A DNA stretch of 64,000 bases from Macrostomum hystrix. Taxonomy: Eukaryota; Platyhelminthes; Macrostomidae. Under the pieces are notes generated by a model. It was given only the letters and a program-made list of their open reading frames with translations. It ran no database searches and was not told the origin of the DNA. This document shows positions 1 through 12,420 of the stretch, piece by piece. A program made the position numbers and the translations under genes. Within the stretch, counting starts at the first letter, position 1. Each line of letters begins with the position of its first letter. The stretch lies in assembly GCA_950097015.1 (NCBI GenBank), contig CATNEN010000001.1:1848001-1912000 (forward strand). Direction: 5' to 3'.

Positions 1-649
1 AAGTGGGGAAAAGTGAAAGGAAAACTGGTTCACCTTATTTCCAACCTAGATTTTTTTATTTTAAAACAAAGTTAATCCCTAAAAAATGTTTTTTATCCCA
101 ATTCCGAATGCTGCCAATTGATTGATCAAGATGCAATTTGAGGAAACTATTTTTTACGACAGGGACTCAGAGGTGGGTTGGAAGAGGAATATTTGTCGAA
201 AATCTTCCAAGCAAACAGAGAGAAAGAGAGAGAGGATAATGCATAGAATCAATCAATAGACTTTATACTGCTTCTTAGGCCGTTAAACTCGCACATATGC
301 AGCATATCCGTGATTATATACATTGCTGGTTGGCCACACTTAGGCTAGTCAGTTCGTGTATGGAAGGAGAATCGGGTGTATAGAAAGTAGCAAATGCGCT
401 AGGAAATCAATGGTACTGAAGTGGCGCTGGCCCTGCGCTGAACGAATCGAATCGAAACTCGAAAGTTTTTTTCAACTCCGAAAATTCTTAGTTGCCAGGC
501 CTGAGTTGCTATCGCTTCTAGCTCCCTGCCTCTCTGCTGAACTCTCATGGGATTACCATCTCCTCTCTCTAATCTCAAAGCTTTCATGTCTGAGATATTT
601 CATTTTCAGAAATTTATGATGTATGCCCGGCTTGAATCTCAACAGCAAG
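1..649. other. Non-coding stretch, presumably ELAV intron
   Basis: I see no convincing exon here. If the ELAV-like exon at 6558-6812 continues to lower coordinates, this is part of its large intron. It contains a short GA-rich run near 218-236. The short open frames around 356-619 on both strands show no recognisable family. Confidence 0.4.
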
Positions 650-2690
650 GGAACTGGGTGTTAGATACCAGCTAGATTGAAATGTGTGTTAGATACCAGC
701 TAGATTAAAATGTGTGTTATATACCAGCTAGATTGAAATGGGTGTTAGATACCAGCTAGATTGAAATGGGTGTTAGATACCAGCTAGATTGAAATGGGTG
801 TTAGATACCAACTAGATTGAAATGTGTGTTATATACCAGCTAGATTGAAATGGGTGTTATATACCAGCTAGATTGAAATGGGTGTTAGATACCAGCTAGA
901 TTGAAATGTGTGTTATATACCAGCTAGATTGAAATGGGTGTTAGATACCAGCTAGATTGAAATGGGTGTTATATACCAACTAGATTGAAATGGGTGTTAT
1001 ATACCAGCTAGATTGAAATGGGTGTTAGATACCAGCTAGATTGAAATGGGTGTTATATACCAGCTAGATTGAAATGGGTGTTATATACCAACTAGATTGA
1101 AATGTGTGTTATATACCAGCTAGATTGAAATGTGTGTTATATACCAGCTAGATTGAAATGGGTGTTAGATACCAACTAGATTGAAATGGGTGTTAGATAC
1201 CAGCTAGATTGAAATAGGTGTTATATACCAGCTAGATTGAAATGGGTGTTATATACCAACTAGATTGAAATGTGTGTTATATACCAGCTAGATTGAAATG
1301 GGTGTTATATACCAGCTAGATTGAAATAGGTGTTATATACCAGCTAGATTGAAATGGGTGTTATATACCAGCTAGATTGAAATGGGTGTTATATACCAGC
1401 TAGATTGAAATGGGTGTTAGATACCAGCTAGATTGAAATGGGTGTTAGATACCAGCTAGATTGAAATGGGTGTTAGATACCAGCTAGATTGAAATGGGTG
1501 TTAGATACCAGCTAGATTGAAATGGGTGTTAGATACCAGCTAGATTGAAATGAGTGTTAGATACCAGCTAGATTGAAATGGGTGTTAGATACCAGCTAGA
1601 TTGAAATGGGTGTTAGATACCAGCTAGATTGAAATGGGTGTTAGATACCAGCTAGATTGAAATGGGTGTTATATACCAGCTAGATTGAAATGGGTGTTAT
1701 ATACCAACTAGATTGAAATGGGTGTTATATACCAGCTAGATTGAAATGGGTGTTATATACCAGCTAGATTGAAATGGGTGTTAGATACCAACTAGATTGA
1801 AATGGGTGTTATATACCAGCTAGATTGAAATGGGGTGTTAGATACCAGCTAGATTGAAATGGGTGTTAGATACCAACTAGATTGAAATGTGTGTTAGATA
1901 CCAGCTAGATTGAAATGGGTGTTATATACCAGCTAGATTGAAATGGGTGTTATATACCAGCTAGATTGAAATAGGTGTTATATACCAGCTAGATTGAAAT
2001 GGGTGTTATATACCAGCTAGATTGAAATGGGTGTTATATACCAGCTAGATTGAAATGTGTGTTATATACCAGCTAGATTGAAATGGGTGTTATATACCAG
2101 CTAGATTGAAATGGGTGTTATATACCAGCTAGATTGAAATGGGTGTTATATACCAGCTAGATTGAAATGGGTGTTATATACCAGCTAGATTGAAATGGGT
2201 GTTATATACCAGCTAGATTGAAATGGGTGTTATATACCAGCTAGATTGAAATGTGTGTTATATACCAGCTAGATTGAAATGTGTGTTATATACCAGCTAG
2301 ATTGAAATGGGTGTTAGATACCAGCTAGATTGAAATGGGTGTTAGATACCAGCTAGATTGAAATGGGTGTTATATACCAGCTAGATTGAAATGGGTGTTA
2401 TATACCAGCTAGATTGAAATGGGTGTTAGATACCAGCTAGATTGAAATGTGTGTTATATACCAGCTAGATTGAAATGGGTGTTATATACCAGCTAGATTG
2501 AAATAGGTGTTATATACCAGCTAGATTGAAATGGGTGTTATATACCAGCTAGATTGAAATAGGTGTTATATACCAGCTAGATTGAAATGGGTGTTATATA
2601 CCAGCTAGATTGAAATGGGTGTTATATACCAGCTAGATTGAAATGGGTGTTATATACCAGCTAGATTGAAATGGGTGTTAGATACCAACT
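650..2690. repeat. 28-bp minisatellite, about 73 copies
   Basis: A tandem array of a 28-bp unit containing GTTAGATACCAGCTAGATTG, with variable GG/TG and AGATA/ATATA positions. It begins near 650 and continues with almost no interruption to about 2690. On the minus strand, which is the sense strand of the ELAV-like gene, each unit contains TTTCAATCTAG and TCTAACAC. These look like a 3' splice site and a branch point. It is not coding: no long frame crosses it. Confidence 0.95.
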
Positions 2691-3040
2691 AGAATCAAAT
2701 GGGTGTTAGATACCAACTAGAATCAAATGGGTGTTAGATACCAACTAGAATCAAATGGGTGTTAGATACCAACTAGATTAGACACCAGCCTATCTAATTG
2801 GGGTGTTAGACACCAGCCTATCTAATTGGGGTGTTAGACACCAGCCTATCTAATTGGGGTGTTAAACACCAGCTTATCTAATTGGGGTGTTAGACACCAG
2901 CTTATCTAATTGGGGTGTTAGACACCAGCTTATCTAATTGGGGTGTTAGACACCAGCCTATCTAATTGGGGTGTTAGACACCAGCCTATCTAATTGGGGT
3001 GTTAGACACCAGCCTATCTAATTGGGGTGTTAGACACCAG
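2690..3040. repeat. Derived 28-bp subfamilies, about 12 copies
   Basis: The same 28-bp period continues in two diverged forms. About three copies carry CCAACTAGAATCAAATGGG (2690-2775), then about nine copies carry GTTAGACACCAGCCTATCT followed by AATTGGGG (2783-3038). The shared GTTAGA(T/C)ACCA core shows that they descend from the array to the left. The boundaries between subfamilies are sharp. Confidence 0.9.
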
Positions 3041-3629
3041 TAAATCTCTTGTGCTCTCGGGTGCCAGTTTTCGAGTTCGATAGAAATCCTTCAAATTATT
3101 GTCCACCAGAGCCGCCAAACTAGGACAGGCAGTGTAAAAAATATTTTTGCCTGGCCTTAGGGGGCAACCGAACAAAACAGGCAAACATGTAGGATAAAGA
3201 TGCCTTTGCCTCCCCTATTTCCCTTGCCGCGGATGAGAGCAGCTTGAGAACGGGAATAATTTGCAGCCAGCGGAATTGGCTTTGGGGTCCGGTTTGCAAT
3301 CCCATGCCATGCATATTTGATGGCTTAGCAACCGCCTCGCCAGCTAGCGCCATTCCGCCCCATCCGAATTGATCAGCTAAATTATGTCCCGTTGTGTTGA
3401 AGAAATTTGCAAATAAGGAAATAGAATTCGGGCGAGAGCAACACGTTAGTTGAATCTACTCGTAGGTGTTTGCATTCTCTTTTGTTTGTGTTTGACAAAA
3501 AACGGAAATTGAATCGATTCTATTCGATTTCAATAGACCGAAGCTTTTGGCGCACAATAGCTTTGCCAACTGCCACTCCCAGATCCTATCTTTTCTGAGT
3601 TCCTCAATCTGTTTCATCTCCGTCTGTCT
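3041..3629. other. Non-coding spacer between arrays
   Basis: Unique sequence, presumably within the ELAV intron. The open frames on the minus strand (3120-3353, 3456-3710) show no recognisable domain, and I find no clear exon. Confidence 0.4.
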
Positions 3630-4095
3630 ACTCCGCTCTACTCCCCTCTCTACTCCCTCTCTACTCCCCTCTCCACCCTCTACTCTCTTCTCCACCTCTC
3701 TACTCCCCACTCCACCTCTCTACTCCCCACTCCACCTCTCTACTCCTCACTCCACCTCTTTACTCACTTCTTCACCTCTCTACTCCTCTCCCCACCTGTC
3801 TACTCCCCTCTCCACCTCTCTACTCCCCTCTCCACCTCTCTACTCCCCACTCTACCTCTCTACTCCCCTTTCCACCCTCTACTCACTTCTCCACCTCTCT
3901 ACTCCCCTCTCCACCTCTCTACTCCCCACTCCACCTCTCTACTCCCCACTCCACCTCTCTACTCCCCTCTCCACCTCTCTACTCACTTCTCCACCTCTCT
4001 ACTCACTTCTCCACCTCTCTACTCACTTCTCCACCTCTCTACTCCCCACTGTAGTCCCTCTCCACCTCTCTACTCCCCTCTTCACAGCTCTCTAC
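3630..4095. repeat. 18-bp pyrimidine-rich tandem array
   Basis: An imperfect array of roughly 18-bp units such as CTCTACTCCCCTCTCCAC, almost pure C/T on the plus strand. In the sense direction of the ELAV-like gene (minus) it is a long polypurine tract, the kind of sequence that can form triplex DNA. The 210-residue frame across it is Ser/Thr/Pro/Leu low complexity and is not counted as a gene. Confidence 0.9.
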
Positions 4096-4730
4096 ATCCC
4101 TCCTCATATTTTCATGAGCATTGTATTGAGGTCAAGACAAGATGTGCAACTTGGGCATTTGGCAATAGTGAATGAGTGAAGGACAAAAAAACCAGACTGG
4201 CTCATTCATAGCTAACACAAAACTCTACATGGAGTGATCGCAACCGATTCCTAGCTACTAACTGGCAAAGACTTGTTTAAGAATTGCGGAAATGATGGAA
4301 GCAGCCAACAGTGGACCTTTCTAAACCATAGTTTTCCTTTATATAGGATTGCTTTCCTCACAATTTCTCTCTCCATGCACGGCGAAGTTTCCGTTAGCTT
4401 TCTTCTGCCTCTAAATCTTTTTTTCCTGCTCAAAGACGACTTTGCTTCCCTTTTAGAGGAAAGCTGTTTAACAGAACTGACGTCTGGGTATCTGGGGTCA
4501 GGAAATTTCCTGCACTAGCTCCATCAGCCTAGTATTGTCACTCACTGCACATAATGTGTGACAATTGAACAAATTATGTCATTTTAAATATAATAGCTTT
4601 CTTTTCCTCCACTCTAAATTCCATTCATTTAGGATTTGAAACATTGTCAAGTATCCAAAATCGTACATTGAAAATTATGAGTTTTAATTCCAACATTTTC
4701 AATCGGAATCCTAAAAGTGAAAAAATTAGA
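4096..4730. other. Non-coding spacer between arrays
   Basis: Unique, moderately AT-rich sequence with no recognisable exon or RNA gene. Short open frames on both strands (4251-4518) look like chance. Confidence 0.4.
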
Positions 4731-4739
4731 GTTTTTTTG

Positions 4740-6512
4740 AAGATACCAAAGATAGAATTTTTCCAAGATCTCAGATCCCAAATCTTTAAAGATCCCAAAG
4801 CCTTAATCTTTTAAGATCCGAAAATCCTGTATCTTCTAAGATCCTAAATCCTGTGTCTTTAAAGATCCCAAATCCTGATTCTTTAAAGATCTCAAATACT
4901 GATTCTTTAAAGATCCCAAATCCTGATTCTTTAAAGATCCCAAATCCTGATTCTTTAAAGATCTCAAATACTGATTCTTTAAAGATCCCAAATCCTTAAT
5001 CTTTTAAGATCCGAAAATCCTGTATCTTCTAAGATCCTAAATCCTGTGTCTTTAAAGATCCCAAATCCTGATTCTTTAAAGATCTCAAATACTGATTCTT
5101 TAAAGATCCCAAATCCTGATTCTTTAAAGATCTCAAATACTGATTCTTTAAAGATCTCAAATACTGATTCTTTAAAGATCCCAAATCCTGATTCTTTAAA
5201 GATCCCAAATCCTGATTCTTTAAAGATCCCAAATCCTGATTCTTTAAAGATCCCAAATCCTGATTCTTTAAAGATCCCAAATCCTGATTCTTTAAAGATC
5301 CCAAATCCTGATTCTTTAAAGATCCCAAATCCTGATTCTTTAAAGATCCCAAATCCTGATTCTTTAAAGATCTCAAATACTGATTCTTTAAAGATCCCAA
5401 ATCCTGATTCTTTAAAGATCCCAAATACTGATTCTCTAAAGATCCTAAATCCTGTGTCTTCTAAGATCCCAAATCCTGATTCTTTAAAGATCCCAAATCC
5501 TGATTCTTTAAAGATCCCAAATCCTGATTCTTTAAAGATCCCAAATCCTGATTCTTTAAAGATCCCAAATCCTGATTCTTTAAAGATCCCAAATCCTGAT
5601 TCTTTAAAGATCCCAAATCCTGATTCTTTAAAGATCCCAAATCCTGATTCTTTAAAGATCCCAAATCCTGATTCTTTAAAGATCCCAAATCCTGATTCTT
5701 TAAAGATCCCAAATCCTGATTCTTTAAAGATCCCAAATCCTGATTCTTTTAAGATCCGAAAATCCTGTATCTTCTAAGATCCTAAATCCTGTGTCCTTAA
5801 AGATCCCGAATCCTGATTCTTTAAAGATCCCAAATACAGATTCTTTAAAGATCCCAAATCCTGATTCTTTAAAGATCCCAAATCCTGATTCTTTAAAGAT
5901 CCCAAATCTTTAAAGATCCCAAATCCTGATTCTTTAAAGATCCCAAATCCTGATTCTTTAAAGATCCCAAATCCTAAATTCTTTAAAGATCCCAAATCCT
6001 GATTCTTTAAAGATCTCAAATACTGATTCTTTAAAGATCCCAAATCCTGATTCTTTAAAGATCCCAAATCCTGATTCTTTAAAGATCCCAAATCCTGATT
6101 CTTTAAAGATCCCAAATCCTGATTCTTTAAAGATCCCAAATACTGATTCTTTAAAGATCCCAAATCCTGATTCTTTAAAGATCCCAAATCCTGATTCTTT
6201 AAAGATCCCAAATCCTGATTCTTTAAAGATCCCAAATCCTGATTCTTTAAAGATCCCAAATCCTGATTCTTTAAAGATCCCAAATCCTGATTCTTTAAAG
6301 ATCCCAAATCCTGTGTCTTCTAAGATCCCAAATCCTGATTCTTTAAAGATCTCAAATCCTGATTCTTTAAAGATCCCAAATCCTGATTCTTTAAAGATCC
6401 CAAATCCTGATTCTTTAAAGATCTCAAATACTGATTCTTTAAAGATCCTAAATCCTGTGTCTTCTAAGATCCCAAATCCTGATTCTTTAAAGATCCCAAG
6501 TTCTGAATCTTA
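4740..6512. repeat. 24-bp minisatellite, about 70 copies
   Basis: A tandem array of a 24-bp unit containing GATCCCAAATCCTGATTC followed by TTTAAA. Variants carry TCTCAAATACTG or a CTGTGTCTTCTAAGATC block. The period is a multiple of three and the unit lacks stops in several frames, so long repetitive frames open on both strands; these are not genes. The edges are degenerate (4740-4860 and 6490-6530). The array ends about 30 bp from the ELAV exon's splice donor. Confidence 0.95.
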
Positions 6513-6557
6513 AAAGTTCCCAAACCCCGAACTTGAAGATCCGGAATGCCCAAAAGA

Positions 6558-6851
<294 letters not shown>

Positions 6852-6958
6852 TTATTGAAAAAAACAAATTGCTAGCATCGCCTATTGTTCATTAAGTACT
6901 TAATTTTCCGTAATTAAATAATTGGATTTAAGGGTTTAAAAGGGTAAACTAGCTCGCA

Positions 6959-6966
6959 TGACGTCA
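6959..6966. promoter_or_regulatory. Palindromic CRE (TGACGTCA)
   Basis: A perfect cAMP-response-element palindrome about 147 bp upstream of the ELAV-like start codon. Whether it is a promoter element depends on where transcription starts, which the sequence does not show. Confidence 0.35.
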
Positions 6967-7067
6967 CAGAGCCACGCGAGATTTTTCTATGGTCAAAGCC
7001 ACTCAAAGAAGATAATGTGTGTATAAATGAACATTATGGTACAACATTTTGTCTATGGTAGAAAGTG

Positions 7068-7265
7068 GGGGCTTCCAGTGGCGGCGCAGGACCTCCAGCT
7101 GGGGGGGGCGGTGGTTGGGTGGTCACCCCCCCGGCCACCAAAAAAAAGGTCTCAGGTGACCACCCCCATGCCCCATGGGGTGACCACACTTTTGAAAAAA
7201 TATGGTAAAGTACCAATTTTTTTTAAGTGGGTGGTCACCCCCCCTGCGCCGCCACTGGGGGCTTC
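7068..7265. mobile_element. hAT-type MITE with 8-bp target duplication
   Basis: The element spans 7076-7257 (182 bp) and begins CAGTGGCGGCGCAGG; it ends with the inverse, CCTGCGCCGCCACTG. It is flanked by an exact 8-bp duplication, GGGGCTTC (7068-7075 and 7258-7265). CAGTG ends with an 8-bp duplication are typical of the hAT superfamily. There is no transposase, so it is non-autonomous. The interior has further inverted GGTCACC/GGTGACC blocks around a short AT-rich core. Confidence 0.88.
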
Positions 7266-8130
7266 GCCCCCACACCCGCCCCCTTCTCACTCAGCCCCCT
7301 CGCAGTTAATACCCATAGACTAAAGCACATAGCTATGTTTTTTCCTGCACTATATTTTGTGTTTGTATTTATATCATCGCTGACCCTATCTAATTATTAA
7401 TGCTTGATTTAATTTCAAGTCACATAATTTCTACAGATTTTAAATTGTCCGAGTGAAGATACAGTAGCTAGGTGGGTGAATTTTATGAACCGATTTGAAT
7501 GGAAAGTACTGCATCAAGTATATAGTACTGCCGTAAAATTGATCATGAATTCGCTATAAATTTAGGATTTTATAACGAGTACAATAGGCTAAGCAGAACA
7601 AATTCACTTAAACAATATATCGAATGCCGCCAAATGTTGGGCATTAAGAATCTGTTTTCAAAAGTTCGCTACTAACCATTTTTATACACCTTGGCCCCAA
7701 CTGCTACCGAACTTGCATGGGGATAGGAATCCACCTTCCTGGCCTTCTTGCCCGCAGCTTGTTAATCAGCACCAGCAAGTAACTTTTGCAGTCTTTTAAC
7801 ATCCCAATCCTACCATGCAAACAAAGCGAAAGCAAGTAAAAGCAAGACAGATATGGTATAGAACCCTTAGTCCACATGATACGGCGTGATGGACTGAGGA
7901 ATAGCAAAGCAAGCTTTCGCACATCAGTTTCCTGACCTAATAATACTGACTAGCATGCATGTCCGGGGTACAACTTACCACTTGGCCCTCGTTGGTCCAT
8001 ATTTTATAAGGGTATGAAGATTCAGCAGTGCAATCAAAATTGGTCTTGCCTGCATATTACCCTAGATTTGTAAAAGTTAGTCATCTGATCTATGATTAAC
8101 AAAAAACTATATATAGATTACAAGCTGGGT
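7266..8130. other. Non-coding intergenic sequence
   Basis: Unique sequence between the MITE and the next array. I find no recognisable exon. It is either upstream of the ELAV-like gene or part of its 5' UTR introns. Confidence 0.4.
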
Positions 8131-8135
8131 AGAAT

Positions 8136-8505
8136 GTCTGTGCAGACTGGCAGCTGGAACTGAACTGACTGGAATGAGACTGGCAGCTGGAACTGAACTG
8201 ACTGGAATGAGACTGGCAGCTGGAACTGAACTGACTGGAATGAGACTGGCAGCTGGAACTCAACTGACTGGAATGAGACTGGCAGCTGGAACTGAACTGA
8301 CTGGAATGAGACTGGCAGCTGGAACTGAACTGACTGGAATGAGACTGGCAGCTGGAACTGAACTGACTGGAATGAGACTGGCAGCTGGAACTGAACTGAC
8401 TGGAATGAGACTGGCAGCTGGAACTGAACTGACTGGAATGAGACTGGCAGCTGGAACTGAACTGACTGGAATGAGACTGGCAGCTGGAACTCAACTGACT
8501 GGAAG
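8136..8505. repeat. 33-bp minisatellite, about 11 copies
   Basis: A very homogeneous array of a 33-bp unit containing ACTGGCAGCTGGAACTGAAC and then TGACTGGAATGAG. The only common variant is GAACTCAACTG. The unit includes the palindrome CAGCTG. Because 33 is divisible by three, repetitive frames open on both strands. It lies downstream of the 9111-12420 coding exon. Confidence 0.95.
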
Positions 8506-9110
8506 ATATAGAGGACAGTCGTAAATGAGCAAAAACCGGAATAGTATAAAATAAAACAGAATCGATTATCGGTCTAAAGCAATCACACCTAATAAGTGGA
8601 TTCTTACAACATTTTCGTTTTTTAACCAGTATATTTCGGATAAACAGGAAAAAACAAAAAAATGTGCCAAATTGGCTAAACATGGAAAATGCTCGATTTG
8701 AAAATGACAAAACAAAGGAGCACACGAAGTGTGTGAATTGCATTGTTAAACGTAATACAAAACGGCCCAAATTAGGCACAAGCGTCAACGACAGAAAAAC
8801 AGAAAAGTGGAAGATTAAACAAAATTTAAAACAGATTTATTCAGATCAGACTTTTTCAGAATGAACATCTAAAGCCTGAAAAGGTCAGTTAGCACTTTAT
8901 TAAATGTAGCTTTCTATCTAATGGATTAAAAAACTAACAGATTAACAGTCGGAGACAGATGTACTGCCAAAGTCTATTAAAGTATAAAGACAAATCGTTT
9001 CACATTGCATTGAAATAAACTGGTCGTGGACGAAAAAAACATAACAAATTTTAATTTTAAACTCTCGCTTCTAAATTGTGAGTCGCTACTCAAGGCTCAG
9101 AATCTGGTTA
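8506..9110. other. AT-rich sequence downstream of the next gene
   Basis: No exon recognised. It lies directly 3' of the minus-strand coding exon ending at 9111 and probably contains its 3' UTR. Confidence 0.35.
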
Positions 9111-12100
9111 TTAAACACCCTCGCCGGGTTTGCGCAGGCAGGTGGGTGTGCGCACACGGAAAGTGCGCAGAACCAGCGGTATGCTCAAATCGGCCGGATC
9201 ATTGCTTGAGTCCTCTTGAGCTAATAGCCTGGCGGCTTCTGTTGGATCGCACGGCAGGTCGCTAACTAACAAGATGACGTCTTCTGGATTGTGATCCATA
9301 CCGCTGGTGCTGCGTCCGTCTCCACCGCCGCCTCTGCCTCCGCCGGTGTAGGCGCCCAAGGTGCTGCCGCAGTCGCCAATGCAATCGTCTATGTCCATCA
9401 GGTCGATGTCGCGGTCGATTTTTTCAATACCATTGATGGCATGCGTGACTTGGCGCACCCCATCGTCTAGAAGACTGTCGGATGCCGACCCGGCATCGCT
9501 ACCTTGCCGGCGAGGCAAACTGCCAGATAGGCTAGGGTAGCTGCTGCCAACAATGCCGTAAACATTGATATCATCTTTGCCGAGGATACCAATGCTATCA
9601 TCGTCCATGAGGCAGCGATTCATCCAGTCGGCACCAATCCGATAATCAATTACTGAGCTGCGACTGCTTTGATCGGGTCCTAATCTACTGTTGTCCCCAA
9701 TAACTTTATTGCCGCTGCTAATAGAATGCGGCACCGCGAATTGTTCAACCTGACCACGAGAACAAGACAATGAGCGACTGTTGTTACTTAGACGACTGGT
9801 GTCAGCTGCGAAGGCATCTGAACTGAGATGAACTCTAGAAGAGGTTGCTGCACCGGCCGCCTGCTGGCGAGTGTTAATTAGGCGTGAACCGATTGAAGAA
9901 CCACGCGAGCTGCAGCCAACGGACTTTTGTACCTTGGCTGCATTGCCGCCTCTGCAGCTTTGGTGAGTTGAGACGCTAGTCTCATGAGCAGTCCAACTCG
10001 GAGCTTTTTTAACGCGATGCTGACGATCATCCGGATGCAAATTTTCTTGACGCGGCATTTCGTTTTCCCGATGCCTATCGTGACTCTCTGCGCGGGATGG
10101 CTCCTCGAGATTGTGACAGATTGTCGAAGAGTCGTGTCCACCACCGCTTGCATGACCCAGACAACCGCAAATTGTCGAGCTGCAGCCGTAGAGTAGGTCA
10201 CTAAGCTGAGGCGATCTATGCCGCTTTGCAGGCGGTGCAGCGGGTGATGGCGACGGAGGCTGGCGTTGTCTGGGCGGCGTCCGCAAACATGCAGGCGTCG
10301 GAGGAACTGGCATGCTCGGAGGTGTCAATGGAAGCAGAAGCTTCGAAGTTGGCGACAAATTAGCATGATCTGAAGGTGACGACGGATAAATATGATGCAA
10401 TGGCGTGGATGGAATTACTACTCTCAGAGGTTGTGTCAGTGATTTTGAAGGAAGCGCGTGCGATGAAGTCGCTTGTTGACGCTCAATTGACGATGTTGTT
10501 GAATGAGTTGACGTGCGAGGAGACACCCGCTGGGGGTCACGGGAAGAAGATAAGTGAACAGTCGTGTGCGTTACTGGCTGACGATCACCAGATGAATGAG
10601 CTGTAGCGTGTGGTGGCGCCAGCAAAGGCTCATGTGAAGATGACGAATGAGCTGACGCGTGCGACGACGCCTGCCGAGGGTCACGCGACGAAGGCAAGCG
10701 AATAGCCATGCGTGACACCGGCTGTGGTTCAGGCGACGAAGATGAAAGAGCGGTCGTATGTGACCTTGGCAGAGTGTGACTTGATAAATGAGCTGAAGTA
10801 CGCGACGAAACTTGCTGAAGCTCACGCGATGGTGAATGACTTGACGTACGCGACGAAACCTGCCGAAGCTCACGCAACGAAGGTAAATGAGCTGACGTAC
10901 GCGACGAAACTTGCTGAAGCTCACGCGATAATGAATGAGCTGACGTACGCGACGAAACCTGCTGACAATCAGGCGACGAAGATAAGGTACTCGCGAGAAA
11001 CCCGAGGGATGAATACGTATTAGCTGTCGAGAGAAAAGATGGCTGACGGTCACGAGATAAATGATTTGTCGCGAACGCTGACGGCTGACGAGACTCACAC
11101 GAAGAAGACGAACATTTTGTTGGTGACACCTGCTGATGCTCACGTGACGAATGAGCTGTCGTACGCAGCACCTGCTGAAGCCCATGAGACGAAAAATGAG
11201 CAGTTGAGCGCACCTCGGATTGAGATTCGCACGGCGCCTTCGTTCTCGGACTCGAGCATGAGCCGTTCGGAGTGCAACAAGCTTTTTCATTTGTTGATGA
11301 ATGTACGGAACAATGATCGACGCTGTAAGACTTCGATGGACTTCCAGCTCCGATCAAACACTGCATATCTTTCTTGTTAGCGAGCAGACGTTTGCAAGCT
11401 TTAACCATACGCGGATCAACATCATTTTCGCGAATGTAACCAACGTTTTCAAGCGATCGATATGCATATTCGACGGCGTGAACAACATCAGAGGACATGG
11501 CTGCATCCATGGCCTTATCGTTACTGTCATAATTCAACTCCTCATTATCGTCCCATTTGCCTTGTTTCCTTTTGGCAGACCGATCAATCTTTGATTCCAT
11601 TGCTAACTTCATCACCATCATGATCTCTTTTTTCTCTTCTGGATCCAGATTACAGCCTACTGGCGAGTTGTGTTGGTACGATGATTCGCGGTCTTCCGAA
11701 GCGGCTGGAGCTGTTTGCCTCGTTTCGCGGCCTTCCGAGACGCTGGGAGCAGCCTGCTGTTGCTTCAACAGTTGCTGTCGCCGTCGCTCTTGCTCAAGAG
11801 TTCGCTGATCTAAGGTCTCTTCTTCCTCCCTCAGTTGTTGAATCCGTCTGGCATTCTCCTCTTTCTTTTGAAGCAGAATCTGTTCTTGTTTCTCTAGCTC
11901 TTTCAATTTTTTCAGGTCGTTTTGCAATCGCAGCAAAAGCTTTTCCTCTTCGTGGCTTTTTAATACTAATCGTTTTTTACCGACGTTCTGCGTTAGCGTA
12001 CGTATCTCAGCATCTTGCGCCTGCTTGTGCGAATCCAACTGATTTACAAAGCGCGACCTGGTTAATAGGCTGTTAGATACTTCGGCAGCTTTCTTTGCCA

Positions 12101-12403
12101 GCTGATCAAGCGTCCTGAATTGCTCAACCTGCTCACTAGGATCGTTGCTATCATTCGCAACATCAGGCCGCAGGTGCTGCATCATCAGACAGTCCTCGCT
12201 TGGTGACGCATATCCCCGATGGCCCTGTTGACTTCTCTGCTGTTCAATAATTCTCTGGCGCAATGTTTCACTCTCTTGGCTTTGCAGGCCAATCAATTGG
12301 CGAATATCGCCCAGCTGGTTGAACAGCTGACTTGCTTCACCTTGCAGCTGATGATTCTGCTGCAACAATTTTTTTCGAATTGCAAATGCGGCAATTTTTG
12401 GGA
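9111..12403 (-). CDS. Unrecognised Ser-rich coiled-coil protein, 3' exon
   Basis: One open frame of about 1090 codons ends at a TAA (9111-9113). There is no in-frame ATG at its left edge; the frame opens after an in-frame stop in a T-rich stretch. I therefore take this as the last exon, entered through an acceptor near 12403 (sense AAATGAG|CTTCAT), with the start codon further upstream. The first ~230 residues are Gln/Glu/Lys/Leu-rich and strongly coiled-coil. A charged block (EEKKEIMMVMKLAMESKIDR) and a compact segment (VVHAVEYAYRSLENVGYIR) follow. A region of 16-18-residue degenerate repeats built on RELQQVSSRTSAH comes next, then Pro-rich and acidic C-terminal parts with MDIDD. I do not recognise the family. 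Frames open antisense to it (for example 10712-11380) are shadows of the coding repeats. Confidence 0.72.
10470..11180 (-). repeat. Coding minisatellite in the Ser-rich protein
   Basis: A degenerate tandem repeat of roughly 48-54 bp inside the coding exon, giving copies of RELQQVSSRTSAHxPS. It is far more diverged than the intronic and intergenic arrays and keeps the frame throughout, as expected under protein-level constraint. Confidence 0.8.
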
Positions 12404-12420
12404 GACTCGTATGAAGCTCA

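Noticed and set aside
5046-6307. Long open frames (131-243 residues) on both strands in the 24-bp array
   Set aside because: The unit length is a multiple of three and the unit lacks stops, so frames open automatically; the protein would be an eight-residue repeat with no context for expression.
10712-11380. Plus-strand open frames opposite the Ser-rich protein
   Set aside because: They follow the coding repeat of the minus-strand exon and show no independent features.
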